A stretch of DNA of 64,000 bases from Bombilactobacillus thymidiniphilus (lineage in GTDB: Bacteria; Bacillota; Bacilli; Lactobacillales; Lactobacillaceae). The stretch covers positions 1-64,000 of the forward strand of contig NZ_CP093365.1 of NCBI RefSeq assembly GCF_023380245.1, written 5' to 3'. Below are positions 1-9,731 of this stretch, piece by piece (the first letter of the stretch is position 1; the number at the start of each line of letters is the position of its first letter). Both the position numbers and the translations under genes were made by a program. Under the pieces are notes generated by a model that searched no databases, was not told where the DNA came from, and worked only from the letters and a program-made list of their open reading frames with translations.

Positions 1-37
1 TTTTTTTTTTTTTCTTTTTTCCTTATTTTGGATAAAG

Positions 38-260
38 TGCCTTTATTGGAACTAAACTAAAAAGTATTTTACTAGAATGTCAGATTGAAAAAGTATTTAT
101 CTGTGGTTTGACAACGCCACATTGTGTTTCCACTACTACGCGAATGTCTGGTAATTTGGGATTTGATACTTACTTAGTTGAAGATGCAACAGTCTCTTTT
201 GCAATTATGGATTACCAGGGATTTCATTTGTTCGCTAAATGGCCATATCTTAAACGATAA
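38..260 (+). pseudogene. Isochorismatase-family hydrolase, 3' fragment (left-arm copy)
   Basis: This is the C-terminal third of a cysteine-hydrolase fold protein, including the GLTTPHCVST active-site stretch. It is cut off by the start of the window. A 10-base deletion relative to the mirror copy (12133-12632) disturbs the frame just upstream, so this copy cannot be read further towards its 5' end. See the right-arm entry for the rest of the gene. Confidence 0.7.
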
Positions 261-376
261 GACATACGTATGCTTTGATTGTAAGCTTGATTTTAAATCA
301 ACAATGAATATATTCTTAGATATACCTAATTCATATATACGCGTTGGGTAAATATAAAAGTGTGGGAGGAATAGTA

Positions 377-538
377 ATGAATACTTCTTTTGAAACAAAT
401 TGGATCAAAGAAAATATCGAAGCTTTAGATTGTGAAAGCTTACAGTTAATTCAAGGAGGCTCTAGAAAAGATTATAAGGCTGGTTATGCATGGGGGCAAG
501 GCTGTAAGGCATGCTGTAGATATATGGACAATTTTTAA
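377..538 (+). CDS. Class II bacteriocin-like peptide A, double-glycine leader (left-arm copy)
   Basis: The 53-residue peptide starts at an ATG 7-8 bases after a GGAGG motif. An upstream in-frame ATG exists but has no ribosome site. A hydrophilic, acidic leader ends in LQLIQGG, the usual site for a C39-type processing transporter. That leaves a mature peptide of about 25 residues containing GYAWG, a GxxxG helix-packing motif, and a CKACC cluster. Peptide B follows 26 bases downstream, as expected for the two subunits of a class IIb bacteriocin. No C39 exporter lies in the window, so processing would have to be in trans. The pairing is inferred; no close named relative is recognised. Confidence 0.72.
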   Translation: MNTSFETNWIKENIEALDCESLQLIQGGSRKDYKAGYAWGQGCKACCRYMDNF

Positions 539-564
539 ATAATTTTGGAGGAGAAGGTTTTGTT

Positions 565-720
565 ATGGAAAATAATTATTTAGAATTATCAGATAACTCT
601 TTGGGCGAAATTTTGGGAGTCGGACATGCTTATACCGCAGCCGCAATCCGTAGAAATAATAGGTCCATGCAATCGGCTGCAGACTTTGCTTGTGGATTTT
701 ATCATGGCTTTTTTGGCTAA
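565..720 (+). CDS. Class II bacteriocin-like peptide B (left-arm copy)
   Basis: This 51-residue peptide has a strong GGAGGAGAAGG ribosome site. The N-terminal half resembles a double-glycine leader (ELSDNSLGEILGVG), although the -2 residue is Val rather than Gly. The C-terminal half ends CGFYHGFFG, which contains a GxxxG motif. It lies directly behind peptide A and in front of a CPBP-protease gene of the type used as bacteriocin immunity or processing proteins. I infer it to be the second subunit of a two-peptide bacteriocin. The imperfect leader end is the main doubt. Confidence 0.65.
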   Translation: MENNYLELSDNSLGEILGVGHAYTAAAIRRNNRSMQSAADFACGFYHGFFG

Positions 721-806
721 ATAGTTTGATTGAATTTTTATTATTGGATACTAATCTTTTTATATATATTATTATGGGATTTTATCATATTTAGGAGAAT
801 AGCTAT

Positions 807-1507
807 ATGAGTCATAAAAGATTAACAAACAGACTTATAGTATTACTGGTTTTAGAAGTTTTATTTGAATTTGGTATGGTGAATTTTTCGAGATATCTTC
901 ATGAAAACAGCAGTGTGCTTTTTTTATGTTTAGATAAGTTTTTATTCTTGGGTTTACTGATTCTGTTGAATAACTGGCTAACACAACGAAAAATCCCTTT
1001 TTCTTTGAAACTCAATAAAGATCAACAAAAAGGCATTTTGGTTGTTGCTGGAATTTTAATTATTATGGGTTTGATGAATGTAAAGAATTTTTTGAATGCC
1101 ATCGCTGTGGGCTTTATAGCTGGTACGACTGAAGAGTATCTTTTTCGAGGAGTCGTATTGCTAACACTATTGGAATTATTTGATCATTTCCAGTATCTTG
1201 TTTGGTTCGGAGCATTTTCTGAATCTATACTCGCAAAGTTTTTCGGCAACAATAATCCAAGTTTTGCAGACGACGGCTATGGGATTTGTGTTTGCTAGTA
1301 TTTTTGTTAGAACCAATAATTTACTATTTCCTATGTTATGTCATTTTAGCTTAGACTATGTGGTCACTATTCTTTGGGGAATGCAGAATAGTAGCAATAT
1401 TTCGTTTGGTTGGTAGTGCTATTGGTGTGTCAGTATTTTATTTAATAGTTGGTTTGTTTATTTTGATGCCAATATTGACCGATAATAAGTTAAAAGTTGA
1501 AAAATAA
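807..1507 (+). pseudogene. CPBP intramembrane protease, frameshifted (left-arm copy)
   Basis: This hydrophobic protein carries the CPBP (Abi/CAAX protease) signature: EEYLFR at residues 109-114, then in a second frame a SEHF histidine and a CHFSLD motif. A single-base frameshift near 1180-1210 splits it and is shared with the mirror copy. The left copy also has an extra TTGG at about 1406, which ends the protein at Trp-stop. CPBP proteins next to class II bacteriocin genes often confer self-immunity. Here the gene would yield no full-length product unless the shift is a sequence error. Confidence 0.75.
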
Positions 1508-1641
1508 TGTTTTTGGGAGTGCCTGAAGGAAAAGAATGGATTGAACAACGCTTTGAAACAGCTATTTTGGTGAATCAGTGGCCGGTAAAGACTCATAGTT
1601 ATTACACTACTATTGTGATTTTTAGAAAGTGGTTGAATTAA
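1507..1641 (+). CDS. Short ORF overlapping the CPBP stop codon (left-arm copy)
   Basis: The ATG overlaps the CPBP stop (TAATG), which suggests translational coupling. The product is 44 residues, polar at the N-terminus and ending in a Tyr/Thr/Ile-rich stretch. I do not recognise it. In the right arm an extra C turns codon 31 into a stop, so only one of the two versions can be right. It may be the start of a decayed immunity or accessory gene. Confidence 0.3.
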   Translation: MFLGVPEGKEWIEQRFETAILVNQWPVKTHSYYTTIVIFRKWLN

Positions 1642-1941
1642 ACCTGCAATTTCCTTCCTAAAATTAAAATTGTAACTTCGAAAATTGTTGACTTTTAATT
1701 TTTGGGGTCTTAATCTTAAGTTAGATATGAGTGTAATAGATAGTTATTTTTCTTAAATAATTTAAAAAATAATCCTACTCCAAAAATTTCATCAACATCT
1801 TCTGTAATTACATATTCATCTGGATCATTATCTGCTTTTAAATTACCTAATGTAAAAATAGCAGGGCTAGGTCCAGTGATTTATCTAAATTGATTACTGT
1901 AATTATTGATTTCTTTTCCTCAGATGGATAGAGGTGGACAA

Positions 1942-2672
1942 ATGAAATTCACTGTAAATGGATTATCAAAGCGCTATAAAACATCACATATATTGACTAA
2001 CGTTAATTTTGATTTTGATATGAGTGTGTGCAACATAATTGCACTAATTGGACCGAATGGCATTGGTAAAACTACACTTATGAGATTAATGGCAGGTATT
2101 ACTATTCCCAATGCTGGTGATATCTCCATAGATAATTCCACTAACTTAACGTACGAAGCTTGGGCGCGAGTAAATACCATCTTTGTTCCGGCTGGTGAAA
2201 GAGGATTAAGAAACAAACTGACTATTTACCAAAATTTAGAATATTTTTCGGCTCTAAGTAATCAAAATTATCAAGAAAATGCTGATCATCTAACAAGTTT
2301 AGCCAAATTATTTAACATTACTAACTTTGTAAAAAATGATTTTGAAAAACCTCAACTGGTCAAAAGAAAAAGGCATCTTTACTAGTTGCTGCTGCCATGA
2401 ATTCCAAAATGTTGTTATTAGATGAGCCCTCTAATGGCCTTGATATTGATGCTCAAAAAGAATTAATGACATTGATGTCTAAACTATCGGAACTAGAGAA
2501 AATAATTATAGTTTCGTCTCATGATCCGGAATTAATTAGTACAGTGGCGCAAAGCTATGTTTTCTTAGGAAACGGGCGCGTGCTCAAACAGACATTTGGT
2601 CAGGTTTCAAAAGAAAAATTAGTTAATAGATATCACCAATTATACGGATTGGGGGTGATAAACGATGATTAG
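1942..2672 (+). pseudogene. ABC transporter ATP-binding protein, frameshifted (left-arm copy)
   Basis: The start is the ATG after GAGGTGG. Walker A (GPNGIGKTT) is in the first reading frame. The signature region (STGQKKK), Walker B (MLLLDEPSNGLD) and the SSHD switch histidine are in the second. The frames change near 2350 at AAAAACC, identically in the mirror copy. A bacteriocin-type drug or peptide exporter ATPase of about 240 residues is the likely ancestor. It overlaps the permease gene that follows by 8 bases, so the two formed one transporter operon. Confidence 0.8.
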
Positions 2673-3453
2673 GCAAGGCATTATAAGATTATTCCTGGTT
2701 GAATTAAAAATGGAATGGATCACCAGAATGAAATATATTATGGCGTCTATTGGTGATTTTGTGGTCTTTACAGTTACATTTCTAGCAGTGACATTTGTGG
2801 CGCCAGTTTCTGCGGTAAACAGCACCTATCATACTAATCAAGGCCTGTTACTTATTATGATTGGTTATATGTTTTGGAATTTAGGTGTTGTAGCGATGGA
2901 TATTGGCACACAAGTGATTGAAAGTGCTGCCAAGAGTGGGATATTAGAAATAGAGATGTAATCTAAGTATCCACTTTGGCTACTAATATTTATCAGAAAC
3001 ATTGTCACAAATGCCTTTGTGGTTATGTATCTAATATTTCTTGGTGTTGCAACGTCGCTATTTACTAATTTGAAGTTTTCGACAATCTTACTTGCTATTA
3101 TTTATGTCACAATATTGTCTATGCTTACCAATTTAGGTATGTTAGGTATTGGATTTATATTTGCTTCAGGATCATTGTCGTTTAAAAGAATAGGACAATG
3201 GTCTACACTACTCCAAGCAGCGATTATATTATTTTCCAATGTTGGAATACCGTTAACAACTCCACTACAATTAATTGTTCCTTTTTCAGGCGGAATAGAA
3301 ATTGTGCGAAGCTTAATACTTAATAAGCCTATATCAGTTAACGAATTAATCATCACGTTAATAGTAAACATCTTATGGTTTATTGCTGGGATTGTTGTTT
3401 TGAACGTTAGTGTAAAGAATGAACGAAAAAATGGCTCATTTACGGCCTTTTGA
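2665..3453 (+). pseudogene. ABC-2 type permease with internal stop (left-arm copy)
   Basis: One reading frame of 262 codons with about six hydrophobic segments is interrupted by a single in-frame TAA at 2959-2961, after residue 98. The mirror copy has the same stop. It is the membrane partner of the preceding ATPase, and the start overlaps that gene by 8 bases. The pair resembles ABC-2 exporters placed beside bacteriocin genes for immunity or export. With both subunits damaged, this transporter is probably dead. Confidence 0.78.
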
Positions 3454-3502
3454 TTGTAGTAAAAACATATTGTCTAGTACAAGGAAGCAGGTAAATATTT
3501 AC

Positions 3503-4048
3503 ATGAAAAAAATTCTTTTATTTAATTCGTCAACGCATGATCCTTCTAATTCGGCCATTTTAGCCAAATTAGTCTTAAAGGGATTGGATTATCAGGATAT
3601 AAATCTAAATAATGTCCAAATAGGTGATGTGCAAGATTTTCGGTTTGCGTCTAGTTGGCCTCGCCAAGATGATGATTATTATCGTATCAGTGAACAGCTC
3701 CAAGCAGCTGATGTAATTGTTTTGGCAACACCGGTCTATTGGTATGGTGTCGCTGCCACACTGAAAAGGTTCATCGATCGATGGTCCGAAAGTCTCAAAG
3801 TGGATGATAATTTTCGAGCAGCAATGCAAGGCAAACAAATTGTCTTGGTTATTGTTGGTGGCGATAATCCTATAGTTAAAGGTCAACCGATTGTTGAGCA
3901 GTTTAATTATATTTGCGAGTTTTTGGGTATGGAATTGTTGACTAGTGTAATTGGAGAAGCTAATCGACCGAATACAATTCAAAATGATTCACACGCGCTG
4001 TCTCAAGCTGAGGCGGCTAACACAATGCTTAAAAAATTGTGTCAGTAG
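3503..4048 (+). CDS. NAD(P)H-dependent FMN oxidoreductase (left-arm copy)
   Basis: The 181-residue protein has a flavodoxin-like fold. It begins with a beta strand and phosphate-binding loop (KILLFNSSTHDPSNS), and has the family segment ATPVYWYGVAATLKRFIDR in the middle. Such enzymes reduce flavin or quinones with NAD(P)H in the cytoplasm. The start was set at the ATG directly before MKKILLF rather than at an upstream in-frame codon that would overlap the permease. It is the only clearly intact enzyme in the repeat, and a strong terminator follows. Confidence 0.85.
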   Translation: MKKILLFNSSTHDPSNSAILAKLVLKGLDYQDINLNNVQIGDVQDFRFASSWPRQDDDYYRISEQLQAADVIVLATPVYWYGVAATLKRFIDRWSESLKVDDNFRAAMQGKQIVLVIVGGDNPIVKGQPIVEQFNYICEFLGMELLTSVIGEANRPNTIQNDSHALSQAEAANTMLKKLCQ

Positions 4049-4069
4049 GAAATGGAATACAATTGATTC

Positions 4070-4100
4070 AAAAAGCTTGTTGCTAGCAACAAGCTTTTTT
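4070..4100 (+). terminator. Rho-independent terminator (left-arm copy)
   Basis: A perfect stem of A/GCTTGTTGC arms with a minimal loop at the TAGC centre, followed by a T run. It begins 21 bases after the oxidoreductase stop. Confidence 0.85.
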
Positions 4101-4260
4101 ATGTTCAATAATCTTTTCTTTGTGAGGGCACACCTTTTTTGTCAGTAACAATTCAGCAAAAGTCTGATATACCAACGCTGCACCTCTTAGTTGCGTTAAA
4201 GCTCGTAAGATGTTCGTGCTTTTTTTAAGTGGCAATTTCATAATCACCTTGTATTGAGAG

Positions 4261-4515
4261 GTGTGGTCTTTGGGAAAGGATGGAAATGATGTCCATGTTA
4301 ATATGATTTTTTTTTGATTATTATGCCAGCTTTGTTAAACTTGCCGTTGTTTTTTAAAAGTCGTAATCAAATGACGACAACAGTCCAATTATTGATGATG
4401 TGCATTTATTTAATAATATTTTTATTAGCTACTACCACAATGCTTATGAATAATAATTATGATAATGACATTTGTTGTTGGCATGGTTTCTAATATTGGT
4501 GATTTGATGATGTAA
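4261..4515 (+). pseudogene. Small membrane protein remnant (left-arm copy)
   Basis: Two hydrophobic helices can be read (around MIIFLIIMPALLNLPLFF and a second Leu/Ile-rich stretch). The frame breaks near 4311, where this copy lacks one base of the mirror, and again near 4465 in both arms. It precedes an XRE-regulator remnant, an arrangement seen for regulator plus membrane-protein pairs. No family can be assigned. Confidence 0.4.
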
Positions 4516-4540
4516 AGTTATAACAAAAAGTGATTCTAGG

Positions 4541-4841
4541 GCAATGAATTAGAGAAGAACGAGAAAAAAGAAATTGGACACAAACTCAATGTTAGCCGCC
4601 AGTCTGTGTCTAAATAACTTATCCAGATATTGAGCGTCCAATTCAAATTAGTGATCTATTTGCGGTTAGTTTAAACAGTCTGATACGTGATGATGAAAAA
4701 TTTCAGCAACAGATTAAATTTCAAAAACTACGAAATGGCATGACCTTTTGGGATTTCTTGAGTTATCGTTGGTGGATTATTTTTGTCATTGCTTGGTGTT
4801 TAGCGTGGTTACTGCCAATAGTTATTCATGCTCTGAAGTAG
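4541..4841 (+). pseudogene. XRE-family regulator with C-terminal TM, decayed (left-arm copy)
   Basis: Pieces of a helix-turn-helix are visible (LREERE and YPDIERPIQISDLF), then SLNSLIRDDEKFQ and a C-terminal Trp-rich membrane helix ending IVIHALK. The recognition-helix region is frameshifted or partly deleted. The layout is the same as the intact regulator at 19635-20273, so this is probably a dead paralogue. Confidence 0.6.
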
Positions 4842-4890
4842 TAATCAATAAAAATGATTGAAAATGTATCTTAAAGCATAAAGGATATTC

Positions 4891-5037
4891 ATGACAAAAT
4901 TAATGAATTATCCTAACCAATATCAATTTACTCTCGCAGAAAATTGCCGTTTTGCACGTGCTAATTGTACATGTAAAATGCGGCTGTTTTTGACAGTACC
5001 TAAAGAATATCAGCCTAAGAATGTTACTAAAGACTAA
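4891..5037 (+). CDS. Hypothetical 48-residue protein (left-arm copy)
   Basis: A short ORF begins at an ATG behind AAAGGATATTC and contains three Cys (NCRFARANCTCKMR). It is unrecognised. It sits among decayed genes and may itself be a truncated gene. Confidence 0.35.
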   Translation: MTKLMNYPNQYQFTLAENCRFARANCTCKMRLFLTVPKEYQPKNVTKD

Positions 5038-5046
5038 ATTTTAAAA

Positions 5047-5583
5047 GTGACGATTAATTTGTTAAAGGGATATGAAACGCAATTTAGATCAGGATATGTT
5101 CAAAATCGTGGAACCAACAAATTTATTGGCTACCCTATTAGAGAGTGCTTGATTAATTACAATAAGCGGGTTCCATATTATGGCACGTATCCAGAAATTA
5201 AAAGAAAAATATCAGCAGGTCGTTTATTTGTTTCGCATGGATGAAATTATGCATCGTGAATCGAAAAATTAAAACTTCATCAATATGGATCGCTAATTAA
5301 CCGATCTGGTGAGCAAGTTGATGTGCATTTATAGAGATTTTAACCAGACTTCATTCTGTTTCTGGAAAATAATGAAGTCTATAGGGTATGAGTAGTGATA
5401 AGTTTGTTAGTGAATTATGGAAACAAGATTTGTTACTTTACATGTTCGATCACCAAGCTGAGATGGAATTTGAATAGGAATATGATGATGATGTGTACGT
5501 TAACGGTGCGAAATTCCACATTAAAGGTGATAGACAAAATACTATGAACAAGCTTGATCGATTAACTAGTGCTGATGATTAGT
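5047..5583 (+). pseudogene. Degenerate coding remnants (left-arm copy)
   Basis: Several frames carry protein-like stretches broken by stops. One contains ARIQKLKEKYQQVVYLF, which is coiled-coil-like. Another runs from an ATG at 5389 (MSSDKFVSELWKQDLL), has an internal TAG near 5476, and ends LDRLTSADD. An open frame at 5047-5244 has less protein-like composition and is probably spurious. The original family is unknown; plasmid or phage genes are possible. Confidence 0.4.
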
Positions 5584-6811
5584 TCTAATTCTAGGATTTA
5601 CATTTTTATTTTTTAATATACCATCTATCCCTTAAAGTTGAGACCGATGAGCAATTAAAAGATTCTTTTGAGTACTACGGCGGATATTAATAAATTATTT
5701 TAAAAATATTTATCTCATGTAACTATATTTATGAGCCTGATAAATAATAGTAAATTTGGATCTATTCTATTTATTTATGATTTGTTTATGGATATAACAA
5801 ATGAATATAGTAAATTTAACAATTAATCAAAATATATTGAATTTGTTGATTGAAAATTGACTGGATCAAATAAATAATCATAAGTTGATATTTTTTAAAT
5901 GTGTAAATTAATTAAAAATAAAGTATCTATTAAATATATATGATCTTTTGAACGATTAAGATATTTAAAAAATATTAAATGTGTTGAGTTAAATTATATC
6001 CTTCGTTTATAGTTTAACTTTTTTGTCTAAAATTTCGTTGTGTACGAAATTGCAAAATGATGTGCTGATGAAATTTAAAAATATTAGTATTAGTAGTAAA
6101 ATGGTACATCTTTTTATTGAGAATCAATATGAAAACTATATATAAATATTTATAAAAAGTTCCAAAATGATACGGTATATATATATCCTATGAGCTATAG
6201 CTCATAGGATATATATATACCGTATCATTTTGGAACTTTTTATAAATATTTATATATAGTTTTCATATTGATTCTCAATAAAAAGATGTACCATTTTACT
6301 ACTAATACTAATATTTTTAAATTTCATCAGCACATCATTTTGCAATTTCGTACACAACGAAATTTTAGACAAAAAAGTTAAACTATAAACGAAGGATATA
6401 ATTTAACTCAACACATTTAATATTTTTTAAATATCTTAATCGTTCAAAAGATCATATATATTTAATAGATACTTTATTTTTAATTAATTTACACATTTAA
6501 AAAATATCAACTTATGATTATTTATTTGATCCAGTCAATTTTCAATCAACAAATTCAATATATTTTGATTAATTGTTAAATTTACTATATTCATTTGTTA
6601 TATCCATAAACAAATCATAAATAAATAGAATAGATCCAAATTTACTATTATTTATCAGGCTCATAAATATAGTTACATGAGATAAATATTTTTAAAATAA
6701 TTTATTAATATCCGCCGTAGTACTCAAAAGAATCTTTTAATTGCTCATCGGTCTCAACTTTAAGGGATAGATGGTATATTAAAAAATAAAAATGTAAATC
6801 CTAGAATTAGA
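5584..6811. other. AT-rich palindrome centre without genes
   Basis: About 615 bases on each side of the repeat centre are very AT-rich and hold no convincing ORF, RNA gene or ribosome site. The innermost part is an alternating TA tract around a perfect palindrome at 6197/6198. This is where real chromosome sequence should continue if the left arm is an artefact. Confidence 0.7.
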
Positions 6812-7348
6812 ACTAATCATCAGCACTAGTTAATCGATCAAGCTTGTTCATAGTATTTTGTCTATCACCTTTAATGTGGAATTTCGCACCGTTAACGTAC
6901 ACATCATCATCATATTCCTATTCAAATTCCATCTCAGCTTGGTGATCGAACATGTAAAGTAACAAATCTTGTTTCCATAATTCACTAACAAACTTATCAC
7001 TACTCATACCCTATAGACTTCATTATTTTCCAGAAACAGAATGAAGTCTGGTTAAAATCTCTATAAATGCACATCAACTTGCTCACCAGATCGGTTAATT
7101 AGCGATCCATATTGATGAAGTTTTAATTTTTCGATTCACGATGCATAATTTCATCCATGCGAAACAAATAAACGACCTGCTGATATTTTTCTTTTAATTT
7201 CTGGATACGTGCCATAATATGGAACCCGCTTATTGTAATTAATCAAGCACTCTCTAATAGGGTAGCCAATAAATTTGTTGGTTCCACGATTTTGAACATA
7301 TCCTGATCTAAATTGCGTTTCATATCCCTTTAACAAATTAATCGTCAC
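6812..7348 (-). pseudogene. Degenerate coding remnants (right-arm copy)
   Basis: Mirror of 5047-5583 with the same internal stops. The fragments WKQDLLLYMFDHQAEMEFE and LDRLTSADD are separated from each other by a TAG. No family is recognised. Confidence 0.4.
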
Positions 7349-7357
7349 TTTTAAAAT

Positions 7358-7504
7358 TTAGTCTTTAGTAACATTCTTAGGCTGATATTCTTTAGGTACT
7401 GTCAAAAACAGCCGCATTTTACATGTACAATTAGCACGTGCAAAACGGCAATTTTCTGCGAGAGTAAATTGATATTGGTTAGGATAATTCATTAATTTTG
7501 TCAT
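7358..7504 (-). CDS. Hypothetical 48-residue protein (right-arm copy)
   Basis: Mirror of 4891-5037 and identical in sequence. A short Cys-containing ORF with a modest ribosome site; function unknown. Confidence 0.35.
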   Translation of the reverse strand: MTKLMNYPNQYQFTLAENCRFARANCTCKMRLFLTVPKEYQPKNVTKD

Positions 7505-7553
7505 GAATATCCTTTATGCTTTAAGATACATTTTCAATCATTTTTATTGATTA

Positions 7554-7854
7554 CTACTTCAGAGCATGAATAACTATTGGCAGTAACCACGCTAAACACC
7601 AAGCAATGACAAAAATAATCCACCAACGATAACTCAAGAAATCCCAAAAGGTCATGCCATTTCGTAGTTTTTGAAATTTAATCTGTTGCTGAAATTTTTC
7701 ATCATCACGTATCAGACTGTTTAAACTAACCGCAAATAGATCACTAATTTGAATTGGACGCTCAATATCTGGATAAGTTATTTAGACACAGACTGGCGGC
7801 TAACATTGAGTTTGTGTCCAATTTCTTTTTTCTCGTTCTTCTCTAATTCATTGC
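7554..7854 (-). pseudogene. XRE-family regulator with C-terminal TM, decayed (right-arm copy)
   Basis: Mirror of 4541-4841. The damage in the helix-turn-helix is the same in both arms, so it predates the repeat or lies in the single source molecule. The Trp-rich C-terminal membrane helix is still readable. Confidence 0.6.
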
Positions 7855-7879
7855 CCTAGAATCACTTTTTGTTATAACT

Positions 7880-8135
7880 TTACATCATCAAATCACCAAT
7901 ATTAGAAACCATGCCAACAACAAATGTCATTATCATAATTATTATTCATAAGCATTGTGGTAGTAGCTAATAAAAATATTATTAAATAAATGCACATCAT
8001 CAATAATTGGACTGTTGTCGTCATTTGATTACGACTTTTAAAAAACAACGGCAAGTTTAACAAAGCTGGCATAATAATCAAAAAAATAATCATATTAACA
8101 TGGACATCATTTCCATCCTTTCCCAAAGACCACAC
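7880..8135 (-). pseudogene. Small membrane protein remnant (right-arm copy)
   Basis: In this arm 77 codons stay open, with two hydrophobic helices, because the base missing near 4311 of the left arm is present. A later shift near 7930 puts a plausible C-terminus (TFVVGMVSNIGDLMM) in another frame. The family is not recognised. Confidence 0.42.
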
Positions 8136-8295
8136 CTCTCAATACAAGGTGATTATGAAATTGCCACTTAAAAAAAGCACGAACATCTTACGAGCTTTAA
8201 CGCAACTAAGAGGTGCAGCGTTGGTATATCAGACTTTTGCTGAATTGTTACTGACAAAAAAGGTGTGCCCTCACAAAGAAAAGATTATTGAACAT

Positions 8296-8326
8296 AAAAA
8301 AGCTTGTTGCTAGCAACAAGCTTTTT
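8296..8326 (-). terminator. Rho-independent terminator (right-arm copy)
   Basis: Mirror of 4070-4100: a perfect GC-containing stem and a T run just after the oxidoreductase stop. Confidence 0.85.
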
Positions 8327-8347
8327 GAATCAATTGTATTCCATTTC

Positions 8348-8893
8348 CTACTGACACAATTTTTTAAGCATTGTGTTAGCCGCCTCAGCTTGAGACAGCG
8401 CGTGTGAATCATTTTGAATTGTATTCGGTCGATTAGCTTCTCCAATTACACTAGTCAACAATTCCATACCCAAAAACTCGCAAATATAATTAAACTGCTC
8501 AACAATCGGTTGACCTTTAACTATAGGATTATCGCCACCAACAATAACCAAGACAATTTGTTTGCCTTGCATTGCTGCTCGAAAATTATCATCCACTTTG
8601 AGACTTTCGGACCATCGATCGATGAACCTTTTCAGTGTGGCAGCGACACCATACCAATAGACCGGTGTTGCCAAAACAATTACATCAGCTGCTTGGAGCT
8701 GTTCACTGATACGATAATAATCATCATCTTGGCGAGGCCAACTAGACGCAAACCGAAAATCTTGCACATCACCTATTTGGACATTATTTAGATTTATATC
8801 CTGATAATCCAATCCCTTTAAGACTAATTTGGCTAAAATGGCCGAATTAGAAGGATCATGCGTTGACGAATTAAATAAAAGAATTTTTTTCAT
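8348..8893 (-). CDS. NAD(P)H-dependent FMN oxidoreductase
   Basis: The reference copy of the 181-residue flavodoxin-fold reductase, identical to 3503-4048. The first strand and flavin phosphate loop lie in residues 2-16, and the VYWYGVAATLKRFIDRW segment in the central third. It would transfer hydride from NAD(P)H to FMN and on to quinone or azo-type acceptors. The ATG at 8893 was chosen because it matches the family N-terminus. The gene is downstream of, and probably co-transcribed with, the broken ABC exporter. Its intactness among dead neighbours suggests it still has use. Confidence 0.87.
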   Translation of the reverse strand: MKKILLFNSSTHDPSNSAILAKLVLKGLDYQDINLNNVQIGDVQDFRFASSWPRQDDDYYRISEQLQAADVIVLATPVYWYGVAATLKRFIDRWSESLKVDDNFRAAMQGKQIVLVIVGGDNPIVKGQPIVEQFNYICEFLGMELLTSVIGEANRPNTIQNDSHALSQAEAANTMLKKLCQ

Positions 8894-8942
8894 GTAAATA
8901 TTTACCTGCTTCCTTGTACTAGACAATATGTTTTTACTACAA

Positions 8943-9731
8943 TCAAAAGGCCGTAAATGAGCCATTTTTTCGTTCATTCTTTACACTAACGTTCAAAACA
9001 ACAATCCCAGCAATAAACCATAAGATGTTTACTATTAACGTGATGATTAATTCGTTAACTGATATAGGCTTATTAAGTATTAAGCTTCGCACAATTTCTA
9101 TTCCGCCTGAAAAAGGAACAATTAATTGTAGTGGAGTTGTTAACGGTATTCCAACATTGGAAAATAATATAATCGCTGCTTGGAGTAGTGTAGACCATTG
9201 TCCTATTCTTTTAAACGACAATGATCCTGAAGCAAATATAAATCCAATACCTAACATACCTAAATTGGTAAGCATAGACAATATTGTGACATAAATAATA
9301 GCAAGTAAGATTGTCGAAAACTTCAAATTAGTAAATAGCGACGTTGCAACACCAAGAAATATTAGATACATAACCACAAAGGCATTTGTGACAATGTTTC
9401 TGATAAATATTAGTAGCCAAAGTGGATACTTAGATTACATCTCTATTTCTAATATCCCACTCTTGGCAGCACTTTCAATCACTTGTGTGCCAATATCCAT
9501 CGCTACAACACCTAAATTCCAAAACATATAACCAATCATAATAAGTAACAGGCCTTGATTAGTATGATAGGTGCTGTTTACCGCAGAAACTGGCGCCACA
9601 AATGTCACTGCTAGAAATGTAACTGTAAAGACCACAAAATCACCAATAGACGCCATAATATATTTCATTCTGGTGATCCATTCCATTTTTAATTCAACCA
9701 GGAATAATCTTATAATGCCTTGCCTAATCAT
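8943..9731 (-). pseudogene. ABC-2 type permease with internal stop
   Basis: The reference copy of the permease has 262 codons in one frame with a lone in-frame TAA after residue 98. Hydrophobic segments occur on both sides of the stop. Together with the frameshifted ATPase it would have made a peptide exporter or immunity pump for the bacteriocin locus. No rescue signal such as a nearby restart with a good ribosome site is evident, so two half-proteins are unlikely to work. Confidence 0.78.

Larger units (their letters stand above)
26..6197. repeat. Left arm of a giant inverted repeat
   Basis: This arm is the reverse complement of 6198-12377. The arms meet between 6197 and 6198 with no spacer; the innermost bases read GAGCTATAGCTC. 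Mirror positions sum to 12395 near the centre, 12396 around 1.9-4.1 kb and 12393 near the left end. That shows only a few indels: a missing base near 4311, a missing base near 1594, four extra bases (a repeated TTGG) near 1406, and a 10-base deletion at about 36/37. Bases 1-25 are poly-T-like and do not match the right arm. This fits a low-quality fold-back at a contig end better than an ancient duplication. Confidence 0.95.

Noticed and set aside
1-25. Poly-T start as a terminator or poly-T biological tract
   Set aside because: There is no hairpin before it and it does not match the mirror arm; it looks like low-quality sequence at a contig tip.
2355-2360. Programmed frameshifting in the ABC ATPase
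   Set aside because: No slippery heptamer with a downstream structure is evident, and the neighbouring permease is also damaged, so decay is simpler.
2959-2961. Stop-codon recoding (readthrough or alternative code) to explain lone in-frame stops
   Set aside because: TAA and TAG both occur as lesions, and intact genes here use TAA and TGA as normal stops.
5047-5244. 65-codon open frame with GTG start (and its mirror at 7151-7348)
   Set aside because: No ribosome site, and a different frame over the same bases reads more like protein; treated as part of a degenerate region.
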